Assembly: GCA_023410025.1 (NCBI GenBank)
Contig: JAEYQM010000090.1
Span: 1-56,207, forward strand
Source of the DNA: Bacillota bacterium
GTDB lineage: Bacteria; Bacillota_I; Bacilli_A; ML615J-28; CAG-698
Direction: 5' to 3'
Length of the DNA: 56,207 nt
Shown here: in pieces, positions 40,353-49,017 of the stretch
How the letters are laid out: every line of letters starts with the position of its first letter
How positions within the stretch are numbered: position 1 is the stretch's first letter
The notes under the pieces: model-generated
Seen by the model: the letters and a program-made list of their open reading frames with translations, nothing else
Databases searched by the model: none
Told to the model about the DNA's origin: nothing
Position numbers and translations under genes: made by a program

Positions 40353-41484
40353 AATTATTCTCTTCTTTTCTTCTTACTAAATCATCTACTACACCAACTA
40401 ATAATCGTTCTGTAATAACATCATTTTCAAATGGATATAGTTTAGCGTATTTATCAAATTTTATTTTTAAAAGATTTGCTTTCAAATTATTTTTTTCATA
40501 AAGCAAAGCATATGCATATTCCATTCTAATACATGATATACTTCTTGAAATAATTTTCATTTGTTTTCTAAATTCGTTATTGAATGAATCATTAGCAAGA
40601 TTAAGTTCACCAAATATTAATTCAAGATAAATTTTATCTGCAGTTAATAAGGTTTTATGTAATCCAGGGATATCACATTCATCACTATTTAGTTTTAATA
40701 ATAATTCATATGCCTCTTTAAATTCAAATTTCTCAATCATACGGTTATAGGTAAATAAACCAATTGTTGAGGTAAGGGAATTTTTTAACTCATCATCATC
40801 TGGAATATAAAACCATTCATCTGGCATATTTCTTAAAAATTCACCATTGCTATGAAGCATGTTAATATTTAATTGAATCCAAAAGGCTTTTAATGCTTTT
40901 GGATTTTTTTTAATCATTACTGCACTATAGCCATCATTATTAACAAGATTTAATCGCATTGGTATTAAATTAAGTAGCCCAACAAATATTCCCATTGATC
41001 CTGTAAAAAATAAAATTTCAGACAAATATTTAGTATCTTTATATTGAATATATAAAATAATTAAAACTACAGAAATTACTATATTTATAATTGAACCCCC
41101 TAGTAGATAAATTATTGCTTGGTTTGCACCTGTTTTATTTTTAGGAGGATATAATAAACATTGTCCGGCTGTACCAGGAACGGAGAATCTCTTTATTTTA
41201 ATTTTGTTTTTATCTTTGTAGAACAAAATATTTCCTATACGGAAAGAAGAGAATTTATATCCTACAATTAATCCAAAAATTAAATGTCCAAACTCATGAA
41301 TGATTATTTGTATTAGATAACTGAAAAAGAAAAATACAAAAGTTACAAGTAGATTGATAGTTAAATTAGAGGAGTTAGCACTGGATATAATATTATTATT
41401 AAAAACTATCATTGATAAAGCAAGTAATATACCAAATAAAATTTGTATAAGCGTACTATTATTTTTTTTTGATTTTGTTTTCAT
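40342..41484 (-). CDS. M50-family membrane metalloprotease with C-terminal helical domain
   Basis: 380 residues. About 200 N-terminal residues form a polytopic membrane domain with the zinc motif HEFGH (about 64-68). The second active-site region LNLIPMRLNLVNNDGYS supplies the aspartate. The C-terminal 180 residues are a soluble, TPR-like all-helical region. Such proteins occur in gut and low-GC bacteria with unknown substrates. This is the second M50 protease in the window and differs from the SpoIVFB-like one in size and tail. Its partner gene downstream is GyrI-like. Confidence 0.82.
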   Translation of the reverse strand: MKTKSKKNNSTLIQILFGILLALSMIVFNNNIISSANSSNLTINLLVTFVFFFFSYLIQIIIHEFGHLIFGLIVGYKFSSFRIGNILFYKDKNKIKIKRFSVPGTAGQCLLYPPKNKTGANQAIIYLLGGSIINIVISVVLIILYIQYKDTKYLSEILFFTGSMGIFVGLLNLIPMRLNLVNNDGYSAVMIKKNPKALKAFWIQLNINMLHSNGEFLRNMPDEWFYIPDDDELKNSLTSTIGLFTYNRMIEKFEFKEAYELLLKLNSDECDIPGLHKTLLTADKIYLELIFGELNLANDSFNNEFRKQMKIISRSISCIRMEYAYALLYEKNNLKANLLKIKFDKYAKLYPFENDVITERLLVGVVDDLVRRKEENNYGV

Positions 41485-41532
41485 TTTTCTCCTAATATTT
41501 ATAACTTAAATAAGTTAGAATTAAATAAGTTT

Positions 41533-42054
41533 TTATTTTATTAATAAGTGTTTATAAAATGCAACGATTGTTTTTGAGTCCTTTATTTTATTTTCTTGGA
41601 TTAATTGAATAAAGTCCTCAACTTTAACTTTTAATATATCTATAAATTCATCTTCATCAGGATTTATCTTTCCTTTAGTAAAATCATCAACAAAGTATAA
41701 ATATATTACTTCATTTGTATAACCAGGAGTAGGGTAAATTTCTCCTAATTTTTTTAAATTGTTAGGAATAAATCCAAGTTCTTCTTTAAGTTCTCTTATG
41801 GCAGCATCAATTGGTAATTCCCCTTTATCAATTTTACCAGCTGGTATTTCTAATACATATTCACCCATACTATAGCGAAATTGTTTTACAAGCCAAATAT
41901 AATTGTCCTTTCTAACTAGAATGGCTACTGCTCCTGGATGGATAACAATTTCTCTTTTTGCGTTAATTCCATTTTCTAAGATAACATCATCTTGTCTTAC
42001 TGTAATTATTTTTCCCGAATAAATTAAATTCTCTTTTTCTTTTTTCTCTATCAT
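41533..42054 (-). CDS. nudF: NUDIX hydrolase, ADP-ribose pyrophosphatase type
   Basis: Hydrolyses ADP-ribose to AMP and ribose-5-phosphate. The 173-residue protein has a full Nudix box (GKIDKGELPIDAAIRELKEE followed by LG, about residues 73-94), an upstream VLEIPAG segment and the ADPRase-specific proline ~16 residues after the box (GEIYPTPGYTNE). It appears monocistronic, in a gap-flanked position between the M50 gene and the YsxE-like gene. Confidence 0.93.
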   Translation of the reverse strand: MIEKKEKENLIYSGKIITVRQDDVILENGINAKREIVIHPGAVAILVRKDNYIWLVKQFRYSMGEYVLEIPAGKIDKGELPIDAAIRELKEELGFIPNNLKKLGEIYPTPGYTNEVIYLYFVDDFTKGKINPDEDEFIDILKVKVEDFIQLIQENKIKDSKTIVAFYKHLLIK

Positions 42055-42112
42055 ATTTAAATTATATCATATTTTTATAATAAAAAGAATAGTTTTAAAT
42101 CATATAGTAAAT

Positions 42113-42136
42113 TAAAAAACAGGTAATATTACCTGT
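42113..42136 (-). terminator. intrinsic terminator overlapping the end of the YsxE-like gene
   Basis: ACAGGTAAT / ATTACCTGT perfect palindrome (42119-42136) followed by T6. The gene's TAA stop lies inside the stem. Confidence 0.85.
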
Positions 42137-43067
42137 CAGTTGGTGGAGTTTCCTTTTGAATATAATTATCCATAAATTTTTTTATACTTTCTGTAGCATA
42201 GACAAAACTTTGGGTTGTTATATAGTCCTTATCTATTATCGTAATTCCTTTTAAATAATATAGGATTACCATAAAACAGAAATAATCATAATAAAAACTA
42301 TCATCAAATTTTGAAAAATAACTTGTTATAATCGATTTCATATCAACATTACAACATTCATTTTCAATATAGAACTTTACAATATCAAGTGAAGGTATTC
42401 CTAATTTTGAGTGTTCAATACTAATTAAATATTGGTATCCACCCGATATTAATAAATGATCAATTTTAGGATTATTATGAATATAAGAAAAGTAAACTGA
42501 TTTTTTTTCTTTTATGGCACTAATTAATCTTCTTTGTATATCAGCCATAGTTTTTTTACTATCTAAGATTATATAATAACTTTTTAATATTGGAATACTA
42601 AATTCATCAAATGGTCTTTCTTCTAGACTTCTTATATACATTTCTAAAGTATTATATTTATACTGAAGATATAAAAATATTTCATCCATTTTCGCTTTGG
42701 CAGTTGATGGAGTAAGCTGTCTTTTAAAGAAAGTGTTTTTATGTAATTTATCTAACTGATTTACTAAATTTACCGCCTTTATTTCATTTAGCATATAAAA
42801 GTCATTAATGTAATCAGTTATATAATAACTTTCCTCATCTTTAGTAATAAAGTCCCCAGTTCGATTACGAATAGGAAATAAAATATTATCAATTCCTTGA
42901 TCATAAAGAAACTTAAACTTTTCTTGCATGTAATTATCAGTTTTTTTTATGAAGTACTCTTTACCATTACTTATTTTCCCTTTGTATGACTTACCTGTAA
43001 TTGGAACAATCGTGCTTAAATCTAAATCATATAGATCTCTTGATTTATCAATTACTTGGCGAATCAT
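42129..43067 (-). CDS. YsxE/CotS-like kinase-fold spore coat protein
   Basis: 312-residue aminoglycoside-phosphotransferase-like protein. It shows the N-lobe YFIKKTDNYMQEKFKFLYDQ, the hinge region SYYITDYI, LVNQLDKLHKNTF, and a C-lobe IDHLLISGGYQYLISIEHSKLGIPSLDIVKFY. The last motif is characteristic of the CotS/YsxE/YutH spore-coat group. The usual catalytic HxD is replaced by H-N-N-P, so it may be inactive. It overlaps the SpoVID-like gene by 4 bp, as spoVID-ysxE are neighbours in B. subtilis. Confidence 0.82.
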   Translation of the reverse strand: MIRQVIDKSRDLYDLDLSTIVPITGKSYKGKISNGKEYFIKKTDNYMQEKFKFLYDQGIDNILFPIRNRTGDFITKDEESYYITDYINDFYMLNEIKAVNLVNQLDKLHKNTFFKRQLTPSTAKAKMDEIFLYLQYKYNTLEMYIRSLEERPFDEFSIPILKSYYIILDSKKTMADIQRRLISAIKEKKSVYFSYIHNNPKIDHLLISGGYQYLISIEHSKLGIPSLDIVKFYIENECCNVDMKSIITSYFSKFDDSFYYDYFCFMVILYYLKGITIIDKDYITTQSFVYATESIKKFMDNYIQKETPPTDR

Positions 43068-43810
43068 TTTATTATAATGCGCCTATTCTTTCTATACTCT
43101 TCATAAGCATCATTAATATTCAATTGTTTCTCTTTACAGATTTGATCTACTTCTTGTTCACCGCTAGGAAAATATATTTTTATCGTTGTTTGTTTTTCAA
43201 ACATATTTGATAATGCTAATCTTTCTTTTTTCTCTTGAACTTGATTAATTTTTACTAAACCATCAGTTCTTTTTGGATCTAAAAAATTATCATTTCTCAC
43301 ATCAAGGATTTCACCCAATAAGTCGTCATATTTTTGAGTTATTTCTTCATAGGCATTATCTTTATCTTCTACTTCTTTTTCTTCTTCAACTTCAACTTCT
43401 ACTTCTATTTTTTTATGTTCAACTTCAACTTTTTTTTGATCTTCCATTTTAATTTCTAATTTTTCAGAAGGAAGCTCTACTGGGATTTCTATAACACCAT
43501 TTTCATATCTTATAAAAACATCAAAATGACATTCAATGCCTTGATTAACAACTTCTTGGCAACTGAAGTTTCCACAAGTTACTCCTTGAATATTTATATT
43601 TTCATCATTAAACATTACCGTGAATGGAACAACATCTTCAAATTGATAGAATTTATCTAAATCATCTTTATAATATTTACCACTTATTCTAATATCACCA
43701 TTTAATACATTTTTATCTAAGTTAAAACTTATGACATTACAATCAACAGTCTTTAAAGAATTAAGTCTATCAATACTTACCTTAGTATCACAATTAATTT
43801 TTAACTCCAT
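43064..43810 (-). CDS. SpoVID-like spore coat morphogenetic protein
   Basis: 248 residues in three parts. An N-terminal beta-rich domain (about 1-115) resembles the SPOCS/DUF3794-type region of SpoVID (LNGDIRISGKYYKDD, VVPFTVMFNDENI). A highly acidic Glu/Val/Lys low-complexity linker follows (VEVEVEEEKEVEDKD). A C-terminal ~40-residue segment may be a worn LysM-like module (IKIYFPSGEQEVDQICKEK). Bacillus SpoVID is longer (~575). The position between engB and a YsxE-like gene matches B. subtilis and is the strongest support. The start at 43810 is set by GGAGG. Confidence 0.72.
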   Translation of the reverse strand: MELKINCDTKVSIDRLNSLKTVDCNVISFNLDKNVLNGDIRISGKYYKDDLDKFYQFEDVVPFTVMFNDENINIQGVTCGNFSCQEVVNQGIECHFDVFIRYENGVIEIPVELPSEKLEIKMEDQKKVEVEHKKIEVEVEVEEEKEVEDKDNAYEEITQKYDDLLGEILDVRNDNFLDPKRTDGLVKINQVQEKKERLALSNMFEKQTTIKIYFPSGEQEVDQICKEKQLNINDAYEEYRKNRRIIIK

Positions 43811-43867
43811 ATTATAATCCTCCAACTAATAATATGAAGTTAAATTAAGAAATAGAATTGTTTTATT

Positions 43868-44434
43868 TTAATTTTCTAATAAGGCTTGAATCTTATCAAT
43901 ATTTGTTTTCTTTTCTGCTGAAGTAGGGATAACATGGGTTACACCAAGTTTTTCTTTAATATCTTTTATATGTCTATATAAAAGGGTTGATCCAACTTTA
44001 TCACATTTTGTTGCGATAATTACAATATTTAAACTTAAATGTTTCAAATATTCAACCATTAAAATATCATCTTTTGTTGGGCCTACTTTTGTATCAATAA
44101 GTAAAAAGGCAATTTTTAAATTTGGATTATCGGTTAGGTAGTCTTCAATATATGATCCAAAAGCAAGTCTTGTATCAACACCAGTACTAGCATAACCATA
44201 TCCAGGAACATCGACTAAATAAAATAAATCATCAATAATATAGAAATTTAACGCTTGCGTTTTTCCTGGTTTTGATGAAGTCCTAGCAAGAAGTTTTCTG
44301 TTAGTAATAGCATTAATTAAACTGCTTTTTCCTACATTACTTCTACCTAAAAAAACATATTCTTTTAAATTGTTTTGATTAGGAAACTGTTTTTTTGAAA
44401 CAGCAGATATTACATACTCACATTTTTGAAACAT
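43868..44434 (-). CDS. engB: ribosome biogenesis GTPase EngB/YsxC
   Basis: 188-residue TrmE-Era-EngA-like GTPase needed for 50S assembly. It shows GRSNVGKSSLINA (G1, about 30-42), KPGKTQALNFY (switch I/G2), LVDVPGYGYA (G3), ATKCDKV (G4) and PTSAEKKTN (G5). The order, spacing and size are standard. The 3' end of rnpB lies just upstream, so engB is transcribed after the rnpB terminator or by read-through. Confidence 0.97.
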   Translation of the reverse strand: MFQKCEYVISAVSKKQFPNQNNLKEYVFLGRSNVGKSSLINAITNRKLLARTSSKPGKTQALNFYIIDDLFYLVDVPGYGYASTGVDTRLAFGSYIEDYLTDNPNLKIAFLLIDTKVGPTKDDILMVEYLKHLSLNIVIIATKCDKVGSTLLYRHIKDIKEKLGVTHVIPTSAEKKTNIDKIQALLEN

Positions 44435-44448
44435 ATTTAACTCCTATT

Positions 44449-44467
44449 AAAAAACCCCATTATGGGG
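44449..44467 (-). terminator. intrinsic terminator of rnpB
   Basis: CCCCAT / ATGGGG hairpin (44455-44467) followed by T6 on the minus strand. Confidence 0.85.
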
Positions 44468-44469
44468 AA

Positions 44470-44806
44470 AATGGATTTGCATTCTGTAAGCCTTGTTCTG
44501 TACTCATTTTCATGAGCGGTAATCATTTATCTTAGTTTTCACCACTATAAATTGATTCTTGTTACAATTTATAACTCCCCTACCAAATTTGGGTTTCTAG
44601 CTTAAGGGGTTTACCCGTTCCACTTCTTAGGTTTCCCTAAGAACTCGTCTCTGTGGCACTTTAAGAGATGTAACCATTTGACAGGTTATTATCTCGCCGT
44701 CACCGATCCCTCGGTGCCCTACTTTTCAATAGGCATAAACACTACAGCATCACAGCTGTGCTAGCAAGGACTTTCCTAACGTTTCCGCTCGATTACCCGA
44801 ATGCAT
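44470..44806 (-). ncRNA. rnpB: RNase P RNA (bacterial type B-like)
   Basis: Catalytic RNA of RNase P. On the minus strand it shows the hallmark blocks of this RNA: TTAGGAAAGTCC near the 5' end, GGGATCGGTGACGGC, the CACAGAGACGAGT core, GTGGAACGGGTAAACCCC, and the closing AGAACAAGGCTTACAGAATGC. The 5' GCATTC and 3' GAATGC form P1. Length (~335 nt) is normal. It has its own promoter and terminator. Confidence 0.97.
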
Positions 44807-44810
44807 ATAT

Positions 44811-44839
44811 ATTATACTCTAAAACGAATTTAAAGTCAA
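44811..44839 (-). promoter_or_regulatory. rnpB promoter
   Basis: TTGACT (44834-44839) and TATAAT (44811-44816) with a 17-bp spacer, ending a few bases before the RNA. The -35 box overlaps the T-run of the pnp terminator. Confidence 0.88.
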
Positions 44840-44865
44840 AAAAAAGTGTAAACTGTGTTTACACT
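44836..44865 (-). terminator. intrinsic terminator after pnp
   Basis: AGTGTAAAC-TGT-GTTTACACT hairpin (44845-44865) with T8 on the minus strand, two bases past the pnp stop. Confidence 0.88.
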
Positions 44866-44866
44866 A

Positions 44867-46969
44867 CTATGATAAAGCTTGTTTACGTGATAATTTAATT
44901 TTTCCAGTTTTTTCATCAATGCCGATAACTTTAACGATAATTTCATCATTAACATCAACAACATCTTTAACTTCTTTAACACGTTCTTTAGCAAGTTCAG
45001 AAATGTGAACCATACCTTCACAACCTGGCCATAATTCAACAAAAGCTCCAAAATCAGCAACTTTTACAACTCTACCAGTATATACTTCATCAACTTTTGC
45101 TTCACGAACGATGTCTTTAATCTTTTGAGCAGCAAGTTGAATCCATTTTCTTTCAGAGTGCATAATGAATACACGACCATCTTGTTCGATATCAATCTTA
45201 ACATTATTGAATTCATTGATAATTTCAGTAATTGTTTTACCTCCAGAACCAATAACATCTCTAATCTTATCAGGATTAATTCTAAACATTTCTACTTTTG
45301 GTGCATATGGACTTAATTCATCACGATATGTTGGAATTGTATTTAACATATGTCCTAAAATTGTCATACGACCAATCTTAGCTTGAGCTAGAGATTCTTT
45401 TAAGATTTGTTCTGTAATACCATCAATTTTGATATCCATTTGTAAAGCAGTAATACCATTTCTTGTACCAGCTACTTTAAAGTCCATATCTCCAAGATGA
45501 TCTTCCATACCTTGAATGTCTGTTAATATTGTATATTTATCACCTTTAGTGATTAATCCCATGGCAATACCAGCTACTGGAGCCTTAATTGGAACACCAG
45601 CTGCCATTAATGCCATTGTACCAGCACAAATTGATGCTTGTGATGATGAACCATTTGATTCAAGAATTTCACTAACAACTCTAATTGTATATGGGAATTC
45701 TTCTTCTGAAGGGATAACTTGTAGTAATGCTCTTTCACCAAGGGCACCATGTCCAACTTCTCGACGTCCAGGAGAACCATATCTACCAACTTCACCTACT
45801 GAGAATTGAGGGAAGTTATAGTGTAACATGAATCTCTTTCCTTCTTCAGCACCTAAGCCATCAATGATTTGGAATTCACCTAAAGAACCTAATGTAACAA
45901 TTGATAAACTTTGTGTTTGACCACGAGTGAATAATGCTGAACCATGAGTTCTTTCAAGAATATCAACACGTGATGATAATGGTCTAATTTCATCAACTTT
46001 ACGGCCATCAGGACGTACTTTATCTTCAGTAATTAAACGACGTACTTCATCTTTTACAATTGTTTCTAATACTTCTTTGGCGTATTTAATTTTCTTTTCT
46101 AAATCTTCATCATTTTCCCAAGTCTTTGATAAAACTTCTACAGTCTTTTCATTGATTGCATCAATTGCAGCATATCTTTCTAATTTTTCTTGGATTACGA
46201 TTGCTTTTACTAAATCTTGTTCAGCCATTTGACGAACTAAATCATTGATATCAGCCGGAATTTCCGCAAGTTCAACTTCAACTTTTTCTTTACCAATTGC
46301 TTTAGCTACTTCTAATTGGAAATCAACAAGTCTTTTAATTTCCGCATGACCAAACATTAATGCTTCTAACATTTCTTCTTCAGATACTTCTTTTGCACTA
46401 GATTCAACCATGTTAATTGCATCTTTTGTTCCTGCAACGGTTAAGTTGATATCTGATTTTTCTAATTCTTCAACTGTTGGGTTTAGAATTAAATTTCCAT
46501 CAACGCGACCAACAACTACTCCAGCGATTGGGCCAGCAAATGGAATATCAGAAATTGTAAGAGCAAGTGATGAACCTAACATCGCAGCCATTTCACTTGA
46601 ACAATCTGGGTTTGCACTTAATACTGTATTGATAACTTGTACTTCGTTTCTAAATCCTTCTGGGAATAATGGACGAATTGGTCTATCAATTAAGCGAGAA
46701 GTCAATGTTTCATGTTCTGTAGGACGGCCTTCACGTTTTAAAAATCCACCAGGGATTTTACCTGCAGCATATAATTTTTCTTGGTATAAGACTGTTAATG
46801 GGAAGAAATCAGTGTCTAATTTCTTTTTTCCAAAAACGGCTACTGATAAAACTGCTGTATCGTTAAATCTAACTAACACAGAACCATTAGCTTGCTTTGC
46901 TAATTCACCAGTTTCAATAGTAAACTTACGTCCACCTTGAATATATTCGAATTTTTGAATAATGCTCAT
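44867..46969 (-). CDS. pnp: polyribonucleotide nucleotidyltransferase (PNPase)
   Basis: 3'-to-5' phosphorolytic exoribonuclease of RNA decay. The 700-residue protein has the two RNase PH-like halves (RFNDTAVLSVAVFGKKK in the first; GSALFTRGQTQSLSIVTLG and DFKVAGTRNGITALQMDIK in the second). An alpha-helical linker joins them. A KH domain (IGSGGKTITEIINE) and a C-terminal S1 domain (YTGRVVKVADFGAFVELWPG) follow. It lies downstream of rpsO, the common rpsO-pnp order, with a terminator in between. Confidence 0.98.
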   Translation of the reverse strand: MSIIQKFEYIQGGRKFTIETGELAKQANGSVLVRFNDTAVLSVAVFGKKKLDTDFFPLTVLYQEKLYAAGKIPGGFLKREGRPTEHETLTSRLIDRPIRPLFPEGFRNEVQVINTVLSANPDCSSEMAAMLGSSLALTISDIPFAGPIAGVVVGRVDGNLILNPTVEELEKSDINLTVAGTKDAINMVESSAKEVSEEEMLEALMFGHAEIKRLVDFQLEVAKAIGKEKVEVELAEIPADINDLVRQMAEQDLVKAIVIQEKLERYAAIDAINEKTVEVLSKTWENDEDLEKKIKYAKEVLETIVKDEVRRLITEDKVRPDGRKVDEIRPLSSRVDILERTHGSALFTRGQTQSLSIVTLGSLGEFQIIDGLGAEEGKRFMLHYNFPQFSVGEVGRYGSPGRREVGHGALGERALLQVIPSEEEFPYTIRVVSEILESNGSSSQASICAGTMALMAAGVPIKAPVAGIAMGLITKGDKYTILTDIQGMEDHLGDMDFKVAGTRNGITALQMDIKIDGITEQILKESLAQAKIGRMTILGHMLNTIPTYRDELSPYAPKVEMFRINPDKIRDVIGSGGKTITEIINEFNNVKIDIEQDGRVFIMHSERKWIQLAAQKIKDIVREAKVDEVYTGRVVKVADFGAFVELWPGCEGMVHISELAKERVKEVKDVVDVNDEIIVKVIGIDEKTGKIKLSRKQALS

Positions 46970-46999
46970 TTTTACTTCCTTTCTAATGTGTTTGCTTGT

Positions 47000-47024
47000 A
47001 AAAAAGGGTAAGTTCTTTACCCTT
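47000..47024 (-). terminator. intrinsic terminator after rpsO
   Basis: AAGGGTAA / TTACCCTT hairpin followed by T5 on the minus strand, overlapping the rpsO stop. Partial read-through could still feed pnp, for which no separate promoter is obvious. Confidence 0.8.
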
Positions 47025-47295
47025 ATTTTCTTAAATTCAATTTTTTAATTAAATCACGGTAGCTATTAACATTATTGTTCTTTAAGTATGTTAATAAGTT
47101 ACGACGATGACCTACTTTTTTTAGTAATCCTCTACGTGAGTGGAAATCATGGATATGTTCTTTTAAGTGATCGTTTAAACGATTAATTTCGCTTGTTAAG
47201 ATAGCGATTTGAACTTCCACTGAACCTGAATCTTTTTCATCTTTTCCGAATTCAGCGATTAATTTTGCTTTTTCTTCTTTTGAAATGCATGACAT
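47023..47295 (-). CDS. rpsO: 30S ribosomal protein S15
   Basis: Primary-binding 30S protein contacting 16S rRNA helices h20-h22. The 90 residues show the S15 pattern: FGKDEKDSGSVEVQIAILTSEINRLNDHLKEH, then the HDFHSRRGLLKKVGHRRNLLTYL core. The ribosome binding site is AGGAGG. It is followed by a terminator and pnp. Confidence 0.98.
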   Translation of the reverse strand: MSCISKEEKAKLIAEFGKDEKDSGSVEVQIAILTSEINRLNDHLKEHIHDFHSRRGLLKKVGHRRNLLTYLKNNNVNSYRDLIKKLNLRK

Positions 47296-47299
47296 AATA

Positions 47300-47375
47300 A
47301 ATTGTCCTCCTATATATATTTTTGCCTAATACCAAGAATAACGTTGGAGAATCGATAATCTTAGTTATTGGTCAA
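47300..47375 (-). promoter_or_regulatory. rpsO leader RNA, possible S15 autoregulatory element
   Basis: The ~75-nt leader contains complementary arms CCAATAAC and GTTATTCTTGG, which can fold into a long stem, shortly before the ribosome binding site. Several bacteria use unrelated rpsO leaders to bind S15; this is inferred from fold and position only. Confidence 0.45.
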
Positions 47376-47379
47376 AGTT

Positions 47380-47408
47380 ATTATACCACAAATTGTATTT
47401 AATGTAAA
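47380..47408 (-). promoter_or_regulatory. rpsO promoter
   Basis: TTTACA (47403-47408) and TATAAT (47380-47385) with a 17-bp spacer on the minus strand. Confidence 0.8.
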
Positions 47409-47416
47409 TTAATTAA

Positions 47417-48103
47417 TTAAAAACTTTGTAATAAATTTAGTAAAAATGTATTACTGTTTAAACATGCTAAATCAAGATTATGATCATATGACTTTTCTAC
47501 TTCTTTACTTCCAACAATATCACTGATAGCCCTTATTGCTAAAAACTCTAAATTATAGAAATGGGCCGCTTGTGCAAAAGCGGTTGTTTCCATATCAAAA
47601 CATAGGATATCAAAATCAGTAAAATAGTTTTCAATAAAGGGTTTAATAAACTCATCATTTGAAACAAATCGGTCCATTGTACAAATTGTGCCTTTATGAG
47701 AATCAAATTTTAAAGCTTTTTCAAGTAAAAATTCACTAGCTTTAAATGGGAAAGGAAATCCCGGTATTTGACCAAAACGATATTTAGGGAATGCTGTAGC
47801 ATCAGCATCTCCAAAAATATATTTATCCCCAACCACAATATCACCAATATTAACATTATTATACCCACCAGCTACGCCAATATTTATAACATAATCAATA
47901 TTTTCAAAACTATTATAAGCAGTTGCAAGTAATACTCCCGACATTACTTTTCCAATTCCTGATTCAACTAATATAATATCTTTATTAAATAATTTACCCA
48001 AATAAAAAGTATAATTATTTATTTTTCTTTCTAATAAATTATCTAACTTTTCTAAAATAAATTCAATTTCGACACGCATAGCGCCAATTACTAAAATTTT
48101 CAT
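47417..48103 (-). CDS. mtnN: 5'-methylthioadenosine/S-adenosylhomocysteine nucleosidase
   Basis: Cleaves adenine from MTA and SAH in the methyl cycle. The 228-residue PNP/UDP-family enzyme shows the IGAMRVEIEFILEKL start, ESGIGKVMSG, NIGVAGGYNNVNIGDIVVGD, DADATAFPKYRFGQIPGFP, the FDMETTAFAQAAHFYN motif and AIRAISDIVGSKE with the catalytic aspartate. It overlaps ribF by 4 bp (ATGA), joining the truB-ribF operon. Confidence 0.95.
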   Translation of the reverse strand: MKILVIGAMRVEIEFILEKLDNLLERKINNYTFYLGKLFNKDIILVESGIGKVMSGVLLATAYNSFENIDYVINIGVAGGYNNVNIGDIVVGDKYIFGDADATAFPKYRFGQIPGFPFPFKASEFLLEKALKFDSHKGTICTMDRFVSNDEFIKPFIENYFTDFDILCFDMETTAFAQAAHFYNLEFLAIRAISDIVGSKEVEKSYDHNLDLACLNSNTFLLNLLQSF

Positions 48104-49017
48104 ATTTTATCTCCAAAATTAGTTTTAGTAAAGGTAATATCATCTTCAATTTGTTTTACTAGTTTATCAATAGAATCAAAACGTAATTCATCGCGAATTC
48201 TATAGATTACATCAATACTAATTTCTTTACCATAAATATCATTTTCAAAATCTAAAATATGAACTTCAAGACGCATTTTATCAACCGTATTTACAGTTGG
48301 GTTAGTGCCAATATTACATGCTCCTAAGTAAACTTTACCATCAATATGAACATATACAACATAAACACCTTTTTTAATCATTTGGTATTCCTCTGTTAGT
48401 TCAATATTGGCGGTTCTTACCCCAAAGGTTCTTCCAATTTTTGATCCATGACTTACAACTCCAGATATATTATAATATCGGCCCATCAAATCATAAATTA
48501 AATCAACTTTACCGTCCATTAAATATTCTCTAATTAAATTAGATCCTATTTTTTCATCATTTGTTTTTATTAACTCTACAGCAATAACATTTTTGCCCGT
48601 TTGTCTAAGGGTTTCAATACTTCCTTTACCTCTATATCCATAGCGATAATCAGTTCCAACGACTATTGTACTAAATGATGATAAGAATCTTTCATGAAAA
48701 AGATTAGGTTCTAATTTACTTAATTCTTCATCAAAATGAAGTAGGATAACATAATCTAAACCAATGCTTTCTAAAAGTTCTAACTTTTTTGGAAGTGGTG
48801 TTATATATCCAAAATTAGCACGTTTTTTTAAAACAAAATCAGGGTGTGGATCAAATGTAACTACTGCTACTTTTAAACCTTGTTCTTTACCAACTTCAAT
48901 TGCCTTATTAATTAGGCTAACATGTCCACGGTGTAAGCCATCAAATTGCCCCATGGCTGCCACAACATTTTTTTCAAATTTTAATTCTTGATTATAATTT
49001 AATCTTATTACATCCAT
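48100..49017 (-). CDS. ribF: bifunctional riboflavin kinase / FAD synthetase
   Basis: Makes FMN and FAD. The 305-residue protein has an N-terminal adenylyltransferase (AMGQFDGLHRGHVSLI, VVTFDPHPDFVL, VVGTDYRYGYRGKGS) and a C-terminal flavokinase (VVSHGSKIGRTFGVRTANI, GVYVVYVHIDGKVYLGACNIGTNPTV, LEVHILDFENDIYGKEI). It overlaps truB by 10 bp. truB-ribF linkage is typical for Bacillota. Confidence 0.97.
   Translation of the reverse strand: MDVIRLNYNQELKFEKNVVAAMGQFDGLHRGHVSLINKAIEVGKEQGLKVAVVTFDPHPDFVLKKRANFGYITPLPKKLELLESIGLDYVILLHFDEELSKLEPNLFHERFLSSFSTIVVGTDYRYGYRGKGSIETLRQTGKNVIAVELIKTNDEKIGSNLIREYLMDGKVDLIYDLMGRYYNISGVVSHGSKIGRTFGVRTANIELTEEYQMIKKGVYVVYVHIDGKVYLGACNIGTNPTVNTVDKMRLEVHILDFENDIYGKEISIDVIYRIRDELRFDSIDKLVKQIEDDITFTKTNFGDKI

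Noticed and set aside
46410..46940. 176-codon open frame on the plus strand opposite pnp
   Set aside because: It is exactly antisense to the well-conserved PNPase gene, has no ribosome binding site and a composition typical of mirrored codons.
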